Below, piece after piece: positions 42,031 to 55,549 of a DNA stretch of 64,000 bases. Position 1 is the first letter of the stretch. Each line of letters begins with the position of its first letter. Position numbers and translations under genes: made by a program. The DNA lies in contig NC_084760.1 in the NCBI RefSeq assembly GCF_028858725.1, forward strand, positions 78,436,367 through 78,500,366, in the 5' to 3' direction. The stretch comes from Colius striatus (lineage: Eukaryota > Chordata > Aves > Coliiformes > Coliidae). The notes under the pieces were generated by a model. It saw only the letters and a program-made list of their open reading frames with translations. It was not told where the DNA came from and made no database searches.

Positions 42031-45000
42031 GTGGTGGTGATGCATAGATGCTGCCTTTTGAGGTGGGGTGTTTTTATGCTCTGTCTCACACGCAACTCCA
42101 AATCCCCTTTTGAAGTTAACTGCCGGGGTTGGGGAACAGGGAGGGGAAAGCGTATGTTTTTTGCGGGGGGAATGCGGAGCAGAGCAGTCAGCGTGTGGTT
42201 TTGGGGGGGGCATGCAAAGCGCAGCAATGCTCTCATGCAGGACTTCAGCGAGTGGTTTGTGTGGCACTCGTTCAGCTGCAAGGATGTGCATCTCTCTGCT
42301 CTGTGTGTGTGTTTGCTTGTGCATGACAGTGCAGCCGGGCACGCGTTGCAAGGACTGTCTGGAAGGCGCATGAGCTGAGCACCATGTGCTGCTGAGGAAG
42401 CAGTGGGGCAGAGGCCTCTCTTGGCTGGCAGCAAAGGTGCTGGGTCGGGGTTGCTTCAGGTCCTGCTCCAGGAAAAAATGCTCCCACTTGCCTGTGGGAT
42501 GCTGTGGAAGATTTCAATAAGTGTTCCTTTTTCTGTTCCTGAACAACCCAGCTGTGTAACTGGCCAAAGTGGTTGAGGCAGGAGCGCCAAGAGCTGCTGT
42601 GGAGCCCTTTTGTGCTGTCCTTCCCACCCCTGTAAAATCTGAGCCTCTAGTTAAATCTGAGACTTGTGCCCATGCTAGGTGCTAAGGCTGCCAGACCAAC
42701 ACAGTCCCTGCCTGTGCTCAGTAGCGCTCCCACCCGCCTCTTGGGAATGGGCTGCGGATCTGTGGGCTGCGTGGGAAGGCAGCAGCAGCCAAGCCCTGGG
42801 GCTGTGGGATCCAAGACAAGTGAGCATGTATCCTTGAGCCCAGCACATTCCCTAGGGCTAGGGGCTGCAGGAGGAATTTGTGCAGCTGTTGGCCACAGCT
42901 GGATGCGCTTCCCGGCTACTCTGAAGCAGGAAGCTGCCCGATGGCCCCTCAGTTGCCTGTTGTGAGCTGACACAATTGAGGGACTTCTGTGAAAGCCGCC
43001 ACGGGAAATCCCACTCCCCTCCTGTCCCGCATCCCGGTTTGGCAGCATCGTTTCCGCTCGCCAGCCCCTGCGAGCGGCTAGGCAGCCCCAGGCTCTCTCG
43101 AGCATGCCTTCCCTACAGAGCCCTCTCAGATGGGACTAGCCATGGACACTATTCTTTGGGGCTCCCTGGTTGTCCCAGGGAGCCTCATGGCTCCTGCCAC
43201 TCCCTTTTGCTCCTGGAAAAGATAGGTAGACTTGCTCTTGGCTCACTGAGGTCTTCACAGAGCAGGGGTGCCTTCTGTACGACATCAAAGGCAGTAATGT
43301 GGGCCCCAGAAGATGGTTTGCAGAGTGGCCATTTTCCCCCCAGCTAGCACACATGAGAGGTGAAGGCCTACACTGTACCAGGTGCCTGGAGTGAAGAGCA
43401 GAGGGAAATTCACTCCTATCTGAACCAGTAAACATAGTGTCAGCACATGGGGCAATGTGGCACCTCCATCCTCCCTGAGCTTCGTCATTAACTACTGGCA
43501 TCATTCCCCATCATGGCATCCCCACTCTCATTATTTTGGGCTGGGAGGTATTAATGAGCCTCGTCCTCTTTGAAGATGAGCCATGGGCTTTGTTGCCCTG
43601 CCCTGCCCTTTTGCCCTTCTTGTTGTGGGCTGGGGGTAAGCCAGGGCACAGAGGACAAGGCACCCGTTCACTCGCTCCTGTGCTGCACCTTCCTCACTCT
43701 GCCTGGCTCCGCTCCCAGCTCTGTTGGCAGACACGGGGCTGGGCACCAGCGGGCCAGAGGCAGCCCAGGAGCACCTGCCTGCCCTGTCCAGAGGGGAAGG
43801 TGCCAGGCGGGGGCTTTGGGAAGCCAACAAGCAGCCTCTGGCACTCTAGAGAAAGCGGTTAGATGGATGTGGATCTCGGTTGTTTTTGTCTGGTGTAACG
43901 TCCAGGTCCCTGGCAAGTGTTAAGGAAGCTGCAACACCCTCTCTTATCAGCAGTGAACTGTTTGCTTGCGGTCCTTGTCAGCTTGGTTCCAACCCCACAG
44001 TGCAAACTCTGCTCACCTCCCTCTGCCTTCCTGAGCTCCCCCAGCACCTAGCTCTAACTGGGGCTGCAGAACTGTGAGCTTTTGGGGTCACATCTCCGTG
44101 CTAAGTCAGTGCTCAAATCACTATGCAGAGTGAGCTAATGGGCATTTGCAGATGGGCAGGAGTCAGGGGTTTGGCAGCCACAAAGCTATTAGTTGCCTTT
44201 GTCATTTCATCAGATCCTAAGTGCTTTCTAAGTTAACACTGTGCAAGACATGGGTTGGAGAAAGAAGCATGCAAAGTAAGGGGAGATGTTGTAGGCTGGG
44301 TTACATCAGGATGTGGGACCTGGAGAGACCGTACTGCCCTCAGCTGAGGTTGTAGTGCAAAGACTGCACCTCATGTCCCATTCCAGACCCCCAGACCTGG
44401 TCAGGCAATTGGCTGTATTAGGGCTCTGCATTCCCCGCATGGGAGAGAAGCCATGGTGCTGCGTGAGGAACATCTGCCAGAGTTGTCGCTGCTACAGGAC
44501 AAGGGAAGATGTTGCACAGGGATAGTGATAGCCCTTTTATAACTTCATTGCTGATGCTGGTGGTGTGGCATTTTGGTCCTGCTCTGGCTTGGATCAATCC
44601 TTGAGAAAAAGGAGGCCCAAAGCACTGAGTATGCGTGGCTGCCATGCACTGTCTGTGACGCAAACCGGTGAGCCTGATGTTCTGGGTTCAATGCTTGAGG
44701 CTCTCTGTCAGCCTCTGAGTTAAGCTGTGGGTTAGCACAGTCAGGCTTTGTCTCCAAACCAGCTTTTTTTTTTGGAGGCCAAAGGGGAGCAGGAGACCTA
44801 TTGCCTGCTTGCCAGCTCATGCAGAAGAAGCCAGCAGGAAATCAGGCAGATTTCCTCGGAGCCTCTCGCATTCTTCCCACCACAGCACTGCCAGTGGGAT
44901 CTGCTTTAGTTCACTTCCTTTAGGACGTGTCTGATGGGAAGGCACCTCACTGTGAAATTTCCATCTGGAAATTCCTGGAGTGAGTCGTCCAGGAGGCTGC

Positions 45001-48000
45001 AAGCACGGGAGGAGGCAGGCAGGGACTGGAGGGGCAGATGGGCAAGTCTGGGAGGGATATGGCTGAGTGAGGAGCAGTGGTGGGATTGGAGGGGCATGCA
45101 GTCAGTCTTCTATCCAGCAAGCAGCCCGCTCCGGTCACGTACCAAGGTTGAGTCATGGCTGTGGGACTGGGTCTCCTCCCAGACTCCTGCCATCAGCCTC
45201 ACTGTGCCGAGGGCAGGCCATCAACCTGAATGCACACCAGCATTCTCCTGCAGAGCTGCTGGGGAGAGGAGTGGCCTGCTGGGCCACCCTGCTTGGCTTC
45301 TCCTGCCGCTGCCTGTGTTGTGTCTCTGAGCGCAGTCCTTGATGCTGCCTGGTTCATCAGGCCTGGCACAGCCAGCTTCCTGGTGCCACGCGGGCACAGG
45401 GATGCAGTTCCCATCTGCAGCTGAGGACAGATGGTGAGGGCTTTGGTGCAGGTAGCCACATTTGAGTTTTACATCAGGTTTGCTTCTGAGAAGCCCTCGT
45501 GAGAGCAGCTCCCTCCTTTTAGGCTTGGGGATTACCCCTGGAGAACAGCTCACGGAGGCAGGAGGGACTGGTAGCACAGCTCCCTTCTTGATCCTGGCCA
45601 GGGACTCAGGGCTGAAGGAGCTGCCTGCCCTGCCTTCCACAGGCCTTGTCTTTTCCTGGCCCCTGGACTAAATTGGAGGCAATTCCATCTTTTTGCCTAG
45701 GATGTCCTCCCTTGGTGCTGTGCACCTGGTGGTATTTGCTCCTGTTAGAACCTCTGCTCCCTCAGGGAGCCTGGTGCTGCGGGGTTCATGTGGGGAGTGT
45801 GATGCTTTCAGCACATGTTTGTAGGTGTTGGGCTGTGGCTGAGGCAGGCAGGACTGCATCATGTTCCTGCTAGAGCGGGAGCTTTATCCATTAACCGCAG
45901 GAGGAGGCAACGAAACCGAGCTATTAAGCACCAATCCACCCTCCCCTGCAGCTTTGCCTTCCCGTCTTCACACCTACTCCTCAAGGCAGTGCAGGGTTGA
46001 TGTGACCGCCTGGTGAACCACACCAGGGAAGCCATGTGCCAGCGTGTGCCTGGACAGGGCTGTTACCCTGAGGGTTCTGGGCACGGGGTGCCTGGGTGAT
46101 GCAGGACAGGAGTCATGCCTCATGGGGGACTGAGGGAGCTGTTTCAGGACCCCACACTCTCCCTGTCTGGGCCTCCTAGCTGGGGTTGCTCCAGAAGAGG
46201 AGATTCCAACCAGAAATGAAACCCAACAGCAGTAAAAAGTCTGGGCACTGACAAACAAACACAAGTTGCCCACCACCAGCTGCGCCTCCCTTTGTTCCCT
46301 CAGGACTGTGAAGGGGGTGTGGTGTGCCAGGAAGCGATTGCTTCAGCAGGGCTCACTCAGCTCCCTATCGCCCAGCATCGCTGTGGGAGCGCATTGACAT
46401 CCCAGCGTGCCCAGGCATTCGGGCAAGCTCCAGCAGGACCCCATGCCAAGTGACCAGCCCACTCTGACAGAGGCTACGGTACTTTGGGTTTTCCAGCGGG
46501 GAGTCTCAGAGCTGCCCTTGTCTGCTCTGCTCCCCAAATTAACGTGGAGGAGACTGGGATGCCGGCAGAGCCTGCAAACCAACACCAGCCTCTCCAAAGC
46601 AGCGTTTCAGCGGGAGTAGAGCATGAGGAGGCTTTCAGCGGGGACTATCTGTGCCCACCTGAGGCCTCACCCAGGATGCTCACAGCCCCAAGCAGCCAGG
46701 AACCCAGTGGCTGTGGCACACCCTACGTTGGCTGGTTGCGTGGCTGTGGCAGCATCTGCAGGTTGGGATTGGGAAGGGACGTGACTTGCTCTTTCCTGAC
46801 TTGCAGCCAGACTTATTATTGTCAATCATGAGGGGAAGTCTGTTTTGCTGAGGTTTGGGCAGACGTGGGGGTGAGCTCCCCACCTCCTGTCGGCTCTCCC
46901 TGTCTGATCCTACTCACATAAAGGTTTTCCTGTTTGCCATGGGTTAGCTGACGCCAGTTCTGGGAGCGGGAGCTTTGGCCTTTGACTTATTCCCTCCAAA
47001 GGCGCCTTGCCCTGGCTCCATATGTGAGACCTGAGTCCTGTCAGGGTGTTTGAGGAAGCAGAGCTGTTCAGCGAGGAGAGGTTCCAGAGATGTGTTTCTA
47101 CCCTGGATGCTTACTCCAAGTCCTTGCTCCACACTGCCGATGGCTTGCTGCCACCTTGGCTTTCCAGTGCTCCGTGCGCTGCCCATGTGGCTCCTCTTGG
47201 AGCAGCCTCAGAGCGGGGACACGGCAAGTCCGGCTTTCAGCAGGCAGCATCTTCCCCTCAGCCCATTTTAAAGTTAGCTGGGAAACGTGCAGGCGTGTGC
47301 AGCTGCTGGAGTTCTCCCAGCCCCTAGGATGTGCAGGGATGGCTTTGCCCCACTGCTCAAAGATGGCTGCAACTGTGGAAGTGACTGGCTTTGGGCATAT
47401 GAGGAGAGTGGACCCAAGCAGGGCGTCCATCCCTTCTCCCTCCTTTTCTTTCTGGTAGTGGTGGAGTGCTCCTTGGCTGGGATAGAAGAAGTGTGGGGGT
47501 AAGAGATTGGCAGATGTGCCCTGTCTTCTGGAGCAGAGCTGCTGTACCCCCATCCATTGTGCATTTAGCAGCTGCAGGTGGGTTAGGGTTTGTGAGACGC
47601 TGCAGCTGCCAGGGCAGCAAGCGGGATGCTGGAAGGACAGGTGGCTGGCAAAGGGACCATGGTAGGTGCCAAAATGTGCTTGCCATCCCCCTTCCCAGCA
47701 GGGCTGCAGACGTTTCATGCCAGAAGCAGCCCCTGTTCCTGTGCTGGCCTACCAGCAAGAGGCCACTGGGACCTGCGGGCACCCAAAATAGCCCTTGTAT
47801 TTCTGGCACAGCTGCCATGTGTAGGACAGGGATAACCTTGCCCTGCCGTGGGCCTGCCAGTGGTTGGCCCCTGTGCATGTGTCTCAGCTTCTGCCAGGAG
47901 GCTGCTGGTCAGCAGGGAGGAATTGCCCCTCCAGATCTGGGGAGATGGGGAACTGGTGATGCCAGGGGAAGATTGTATCATTCTGGATCTGGTTTCACTC

Positions 48001-51000
48001 CTCCACCTCCCTTTATATTGGAAACAGCTGTGCAGCTTGGACCAGCCTCCAAAAAACTGCTGAGTAGGGGCAAAATGAGCACTACCCTGTGCCAGCCTTG
48101 GCAGGGCTGGCAGCCTGCTGCAGCCCTTCTGTCAAGTCCTCTGGGTGCAGAGGTAAGGCTTGCTCCATCCAGCCCCGGGGATGCTTGGGGGGTTTGGGTG
48201 AGGGGGGCAGTGTGGCCCAGGGGCAGAATGGGAGCTGGGGGTCCTGCCTGCTACCAGCCCTGTGTGTTTGCCGCCATCACTGGCTCCATACTAGAAGGAG
48301 CTAGAGCTCTGGACAGAGTTTCTGTGTCCTGAGAGGTGAAAGTGCCCTGGGGTGAAGGAGGTGGCAGAGGGATGCTGTGAGGGAAGGTGCTCCCACTTCT
48401 GGCTGACTGACTGACAGCTTTTCCTGCACTTTCCTGTTTTGGGAATGAATGAGCAAGCCCTGGTCTTGGGCTCTCCTGAGGGAAAAGGGACACCATACTC
48501 TGCAGAGTAGCATTAGGGGTGGGGGAGCATATTTGGACCTGAGCTGAGCCCTCCAAGCCTCCTCTATTGGGAACTCTGTGCATAGAGGGGGCTCCATACA
48601 GAGCTTGGGCAAGGATTTAGAAGGGCTTTTCAACTTTCCATTGGTTTCATGCACCCCTCTGTCTTGCCCATCGCTACAGGGCTGTTTTGAGGACCTTCTG
48701 GCTGCCAAGTAAGCTGTCCCCAACCTTCTCTCCCAGCCCCTTGCTGGAGGCTACTCCATACTTAGCTCCCTTGTGTCGTTCTTGGCCTGACTCCTTCCTT
48801 GATCTGCCAGCTCTGAGCTCAGTATTGGGGCCAGGAACATGAAGCAATGAAGGAAGAATCCTCTTCACTCTCCATCCCAGCACTCTGGAGGCCACCAATA
48901 GCCAGTGGCCTCCTGCATTCCTATTCTTTCCCTCTGGTACTGCTCCCTGAGCAGCGACCTCAATGTAGCCATTTGTTGCTGGTAGATATGGCCCTTCCAA
49001 GCCCAGGAGAAGGCTAGGTATGGAAAAACTTATCTTACTCCTCTTTTGTTCCACCTCTGGGACCGTGTTCCCTGGGTTTCTTCCCATATATTCATCAAGT
49101 TCTTATCTTCAGACTATGTCTGACCATAAGCTGTTTTGTTCTTGTCCCGTCTTGCTGTGCGTGATTCCTCTTCACAGATCTCAATTTTGCTCCTTTCAGC
49201 TACAGTCATGAGGAGGAAACGGGGCCACAGTCTGCTAGGCTCAGCCTATCCCTCCAATGTGCTGTTGCCCACTGCCCAAGGTGCAGCTGACCGAGATACC
49301 ATCAGTACAGACAGGGATTCCTCTGGAGCAAGCCTGAGCCTGACTCTGGGTGAGGGGGAAGCTGCTAAAGCAGAAGAGATGCATCTGGTGGCCATAACCC
49401 AGGAGGTCTTACCTAAGCACTGCCCCAACTTAATAGGGAGTGTCCCTCTTCCCACACAACTGGGTGGAAATGAAGATTGTTACCTGCCTATGGGAGAACT
49501 GGGCAGGCAGGAGCCAGCACCGTGGCATGGCTGGGGCTGCCTCTGTTCTCCATGCATGCCTCTTCTGATAACATGGTGGTCTCTGCCACCACTGCAGCAA
49601 GCCCCAAGCTTCTGCAAGCAAGGAGGACCCATTGCCAAGTTGGAACTGCCTCAGGCTGCTCCCTGTGCTCCCAGCTGAGTTTTACATTAGTGCTGTCCGG
49701 TTGTTCTCCCCAGGGCTCCTGTAGGGCTTTTCCCCATTGGGAAGCGGAAATGTGGCTTCCTTCCATTGTGTCTTTTCCTGTCATGGCCCACAGGCCAGCC
49801 CGGGGGCAGCACCCCTGTCCACAGCATCCTCACCACCCCTGGCCATAGTCATGATGAAGGTCTGGGGCAAAGGATGCCCAGGCTCTCCCTGAACCCACAG
49901 CCAGGCGGTGTGAGCATCTCTGCCTGCCTGTAGTGGGTCATTCCCCCACCTCTCCCCAACTCCAGGGAGCCTCTCGAGGTGCTGAAAGCTGCCTGGTGAC
50001 ACCCTCTGAGGTGGTTTCTGCCTGGTTTTGGAGGTTTCTGCAGTTACATTGAGTGGAGCCCTGGGCAAATCCCACCCTCCACCTTTGGGAGCAAGGGTCT
50101 TTATTTTTCTAAATTTCAAAAAAATGGAGCCTGAGCCCAGCCCTGGAAAAAGGTGCCTCCTCCTCCAGCCTGACAAGAAGTCACAGGGTTGTTGTGACTT
50201 GGAGATGTTCTGTTCGCCTGGGAACAGCAGCCTAAGTGGGTACCATCAGGGAAACCAGCTCCCCAGAAGAGCCCTTATGAATCATGTCTCTGCAAAAGTG
50301 GCTTATCTCTCCCCTTCTGACACATCCTCAGAAGAGCTGACGTCTCCTCTTAGCTCCTGCCTGCCCCAGCACCATATCTCCTCCTGCGCTCCCAAACACT
50401 GGCCTTGGAACAGGCAACTGCTCTGATATTTGTGGGCCTTCTGCCTCTCCCAAAGCTGCGTCGTACGCCCAGTCCCGTGTCCTGAGGTGACCAGGACTAA
50501 GGGTCTGGGACCAACCTGCACTTCTAGTAAGCTTCTTGCTGTGACATTAAAATGTCCTTCCTGCAGCGTTTGATGAGATGCTGGGCAGGAGCAGCCATCT
50601 CTGCTCCAGGGGGTTGTGTGGGTTCCTGGAGGGATTTTCTCTGCCTGGGGACCAGGTGGCACCTGCTGTGTGCTGATAGAGAGGGGGATGTGTTCATTGT
50701 GGGGCTGCTGCTTAGGCCACCTTGTTTTTTGTCCAGCAAATGTCAGGGTTGGAAACACACTCAGCATCCCCCATGAGAAAGAAGGGGGATGCCCATGGCC
50801 TTGTGAAACTTGGTGATGGGTCAGAGGAGTCTCACCTGTTTTACAGGTAGTTTTAGGGCTGGCTCTGCCCTGTCAGTACTTACTCCCCTCTCTGTGGTGG
50901 GAAGTCCTTGAGGAGTCTTGATGAGCCCTGAGGAATTTGCCTCAGGGCTGGGTTGATTTACCGGCTGGGTGTGAAGGCCCCTGTGGAGCCTCCCCAGGCT

Positions 51001-52089
51001 CCTTGAACTCTCCAGATAAGAGACTTTGCAGCTGGCTGCTGTTTGCAGTTCAAAACACACCGCAGGGCTGAATGCTCCCCCCACGCCTCCCCAGCTGCCA
51101 TGAGGCAGCTGAGATAAGGGCCAGCAGCTGGGTGCTGGAAGCAGGGCCGGACAGCCTCCGTAGCTCCTTCTCTGCAGGAAGGTTATGTGGGAGCTGTGAG
51201 TGCCATAAGCCTGAAGGTAGACTGGGTCTGGAGCTGCCTCTCCTTTTGCCCGTGGAGGAGTAGAGGGAGCAAGGTGAAGCAGGTCAGAAATGTTGCTTGC
51301 CCCGGGACGCTGACTACTACAGGCTGAGGGTGCTGCGTCGGCTGCCTTCCTTGCAGGAGGTTTATTCTGCCTGCCAAGCCCTGGGAATGCAGAGGGGTTT
51401 GTCTATGAGCAGCAAGGCAAGGGAGGAGGCAGGAATGCCACCGGCCTGCTCCCCTAGAAAGCTCTCTCCTCAAGAAGCAGACAAGAGCAGTGCTGGGGGG
51501 AGCAGATGACACGGTAATCCTGTTTGCAGAGGGGCAGGGCTCAGAAAGGAGAACAAGAAGAATAACAATAGGAAGTGCTATCATCTCTCTGGTGGAAACT
51601 GCTCACAAAGGGCACCAGGGGTAGGAAGACTGCTGTAGTCCATTGGAGGGATGGGGGATCAGAGGAAGAAAGGCCATAGCAGAAAAACCATATGAAGACT
51701 TTGCTTCTGTTTGCTCTGAAGAGCGTGAGCAATTTCTTCTGCCTTCTTTTGGGACGCTCCTTGGAGAAAACACAGAGGAAAGGAAAGCTAAAGAGCAACA
51801 AGTTGTTAGGGCAAGGCGATGTTCACCAGGAGGAAAGGGAGGGTGAACCCACTGGCTGTCACGTGTGGCCTAGAGTCATTCATTCACAACTGCCCTGGGC
51901 CCCCGGGGACTGGGAGGGGGGGAAAGATGTGACGTTCATTTCCAAGAAAAGCTGGAAGGAACTTCAGAGAAAAACTGACTGGTGAATCTGCTGCATGTCA
52001 TGGGGGTGTGTGTGTGCATAGGGATGCAGTCTATGGGCAGGTGGGGAGTCTCCTGCCCGGGGGCCCCTGAGCTGGGGCACTGTTTCACT
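42031..52089. other. Intergenic, no gene seen
   Basis: Ten kilobases without a supportable coding exon, RNA gene or recognised repeat. Composition is ordinary for the window. Open frames are short and discordant between strands, and none aligns with a splice pattern. Confidence 0.45.
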
Positions 52090-52870
52090 TTTCCCAAGAA
52101 AACATTGAATCAGGGCTTTCGGCCCAGTTTTTAAAGGAACTGTCTGATCAAGAGGGAAGGTCCTCACATGGCTCCGTAATTGGTACAAAAACAGGAAGGA
52201 GAGTGTAGGAGTCAGCGGTCAGTTTTAGCAGTGGAAAAAGATCTCTGTCTTGGGTCCCATGTTTTTTTCAGCGTGTTCATGAGTGACCTGGAAAAGGGAA
52301 TGAGCAATAAGATGACAGGGCTTGCTGAGACAATTGGATTACTTGGGTTCTGGCACTCAGGTGCCATCTGGGAAGAGCATGGAAGACCATTACAACACCA
52401 GGTGGTAAGGCAGATGAAATTCAGTTTAGATAAATATCAAGGGACGGATGAGGGGGGTGTGAAAAGAAACCCAAATCTGCAAACATTACACAATGAGCCG
52501 GCCAGCTCAGCTTAGGGCAAGCAAGGCAGTAAGGCTTAGGGCTGTTTTGGATAGCTTGGTGAGTATAAAAACACATAGAATCATCTTGCTGAGTGACAAA
52601 GCAAAAACAAAGCAGGAAAGTCTTGTACTGCTCTTCATATTGGTGTTTCATCCCCTTGCAGTCCCTGTATGCCACCAGCCCCAAGGTCTCTGGAAGGGTT
52701 GAAGGGAGCTGTGGAAGATTGGGAGGAAAGCGACCAAAGGCTTGGAGCTGTGCCTGGATGACTAAGTGAGCTAGAATTTATCTGTTTGGAAAATGCTCTG
52801 TTGGGTGGCTATAATCCAGGCCTATAAAGCCGTGGCTGGCATGGAGAAGACACTCCAATGTTCATCCACC
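52090..52870 (+). mobile_element. Ancient CR1-like LINE relic with reverse-transcriptase remnant
   Basis: The + strand carries a decayed version of a well-known vertebrate LINE segment: TAATTGGTACAAAAACAGGA, GGTCAGTTTTAGCAGTGG, then a reading VFFSVFMSDLEKGMSNKMTG. This corresponds to the reverse-transcriptase region that normally reads FINDLEKG followed by an FADD box. Further on, a VRQMKFSLDKYQ remnant and CCTATAAAGCCGTGGCTGGC continue toward the 3' end. The frame is broken and no function remains. It is far more diverged than the other CR1 copies here. Confidence 0.7.
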
Positions 52871-55540
52871 CTTTGATGGTGAGGGAGCCTAGCCGAGGCA
52901 GTGTATGTGTGGAGAGATGCTGCCTTCACTTAGAGTCTCCCGAGTTAGAGAAGAAGTGGGGATTTCAGGGTAGTGAAACCTGCTGTGGGCTACAAAACAC
53001 GAGCAGTGTGTCTATTGCAACTCAGAGGCTGGAAGAGCAGAGGGGAGTTAATCATACCTTTTCTTGGTATCTGCTTTTGCCCTCTCACGGAGACAAGCTT
53101 TTGAGCCTAGTCTGGCTTTTGAGCCTAGTCTGGCCTCTGATTTGAACCAGGGCACTTACCCTTACTGTGGGAGGGCTTGTGTTCCAGCACCACAGTAATG
53201 GTGCACAATTGCACACTCATACTTCTTGTGAAATGCAAGCACGTGTCCTTGCAGCTGGCAAGGTGGAGGCAGGCAGGGCAGGACGCTGCCCAGGAGGCTG
53301 ATTCTCCTGACCCCAGCACAAAGTAGGTGGACCCAGGAGCAGCCTAGTTAGAGTTCAGGTATGCACATGAAATCTCATGAAACAGACAAGTCTCAGAGCA
53401 TTTCACATCCTCCAGTTGAGTCACGGCCACCAGAGTTTCATGTGACTAGCATACCCATGCTGGGCTTGTTGCCTGCCCACAGGTAAACCTTGATGGGCCC
53501 TCAGATCAGCCTTCCTGCTGGAAGGGCTCTGGTGTCACCCAAGGTGTAGGGTATGGAGTGAAGCCCTAGAAGGCCACCTGGCTTGCCTGTGCTTGGAGAA
53601 AGTGCCAATTTTATCCCTGCAAAGCGATCCCCTACATGTGGTGGCAGAAGAACATGGGGTGCTCGCCACTGGGCCTACTGGCAGCCCCTTTTCTAGGGAC
53701 CCTGAGGATGGTGCAATGCTTGGTGTGGCGTGAAGGGCTTTTCTTTAATGAGCTGATGTTTCTGGATGTAAACCCACAGCAGGCCTTCTCAGTGCAGTGA
53801 AATTGCTCTTTGAGTGGAAAGCCAACCACGTGCTCCGCTTGGCTTTGGTGAAGGCAGGGGAAGCAGGAGAAAAGGTGATGCGTGGGAAGGGAGAGGTAAG
53901 GAAAAACTGAAGCTTGGTGACAAATGGCTGCCTGCAGGCACGCCTGTCCTGCAGTGCAAGTTTTTCTGCAGAGGTTAGACAGTTTTGGTCACAGTTCATC
54001 CCGAGTCTGCTCCCAGGGCTTGGCTGGCTTGGACTGCCTGTGGTGTGACCTGACACTGCAGGTGGCGCTTAGCATCTGCAAAGGCCTTTGTGCAGCATGA
54101 ATAGGCAATTAAAATTGACCCATCTCTTGTTTGTACCTGCTCAGAGGTGCTGACCTGTGCTTTAAGCCCACTCAATGTTATCTTGCTCTTTCTGCTTACA
54201 CATCTGTTTACACCCTGTCTTATTCCCAGGGGATAAGACAGATTGCTCTATGCCTAGGAACAAAATGGATATCCCTACTCCAAGGCCTTCCCCCCCTACC
54301 CCAGGAGACTCCTCAGGGAGGTGGTGGGGGCTGCTTCTGAACCAGATCCCCTTCGGTAAGGCTGCGCTGGCCGGCTGGGAGCAGCATTGCCACCTGTTGC
54401 TGGTGCTGGTTCTGTGGCCTTGTCTGTTTGTTGTAGAGTTGTTTGTAAGAGCCAGCGGCTGTGTGCATTTCCTGCCGTAATGAGTGCTGACCTGTGCGCA
54501 CCTTGGCAGGCACTGGCGCTTTGTGGAAAAAATTAGGAGGCACTTAGTGAAGTGAGACAGAAAACAAACAGAGCAGGCAGGAGGCTGCGGCCGGGAGGCT
54601 GGGCTCCTGACAGGGATGTGGGTGCTCCCCAGACGGAAGCAGGAGGTGGCCGGGAAAGCAGCGTGGCAGAGCAGCACGCAGCACCCTGGCCTGGCACCCC
54701 CCAGCTCCCCTGCCCCCTCCCGGCCACCTCCTCCACAACACCCTTCCCTTCCTCCTTTCCCTGTGTGCAGCCAGTGGGCAGCAGGACCTGGGCCGTGTGC
54801 CAGCTTGGTACCTGACACCTCTTCTCCGCGGATGCCACTAGATCCACATGGCCCCAGCCCCCCGTGACTTGAAGCGGGGCCTGACGCACGCCCCCAGGAG
54901 CAGGGCGGTGTGGCACGGGATGGGGGGACTGCTCTGCCTTTAAAATACTCTGAATACGTGGCTTTCCCTGGCTCGGTCATCCCCAGGTATGTCTGTGGAG
55001 TCTGTCCCTGCCCTGGCTTCTTGCAACACCAGTGTGACCCAGTGTGCAGCTGGGAGTGAGGCCACAGGCTCCACTGGGCAAGAGGCCGCGTGTTGTGTGC
55101 TTGCTGAGGAGCTGCTTGAGGAGCTGGGGTTCTGCTGCCTGCCTGGGAGAGGGATTGTTTGCTCAGAGACAAGGAGCGTGCTCGGCGGGAGTTTCTGTGT
55201 GTGAGGGGTTGACAGTCGTGCTTGCAGTTCCCCATTAATCCCAGGTCAGGGTTCGGGGTGTCTCCTGCCCACTGAGGCATTGGCAGGCTGCCAAGAGAGG
55301 ATTTGGGGATGTTTTCTCTGGAAGCAGGAGTCGCTCCCAAAGGCAAGGCAGGAGCTGTCACACTCGGCACTGTGTGAGTGGGAGGGCAGGGGAGCAGCAC
55401 TGCAGATGGGTCGGGTGTCACGGATTAGTGGGGCACTCCCTCCCATGCACATGTACTTGTCAGTCTGCTCTGGCTTTTCCAAGCAGCCAGCGAGCTTCTC
55501 AAATCCTTCTCCACACCCAGCCGGCTGTGTCTCGGCTCCA
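52871..55540. other. Intergenic, no gene seen
   Basis: A short 18-bp tandem duplication (CTTTTGAGCCTAGTCTGG, twice) lies at about 53098-53133. A long antisense open frame at 54162-55421 has no recognisable domain and is not annotated as a gene. Otherwise nothing is supported. Confidence 0.45.
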
Positions 55541-55549
55541 CTGTAGCTG

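Noticed and set aside
54162-55421. 419-codon antisense open frame upstream of SLC29A1
   Set aside because: Composition is random-looking (many Pro, Ser, Cys, Gln), with no recognisable domain. I found no supporting start context or conservation clue, so I left it as intergenic.
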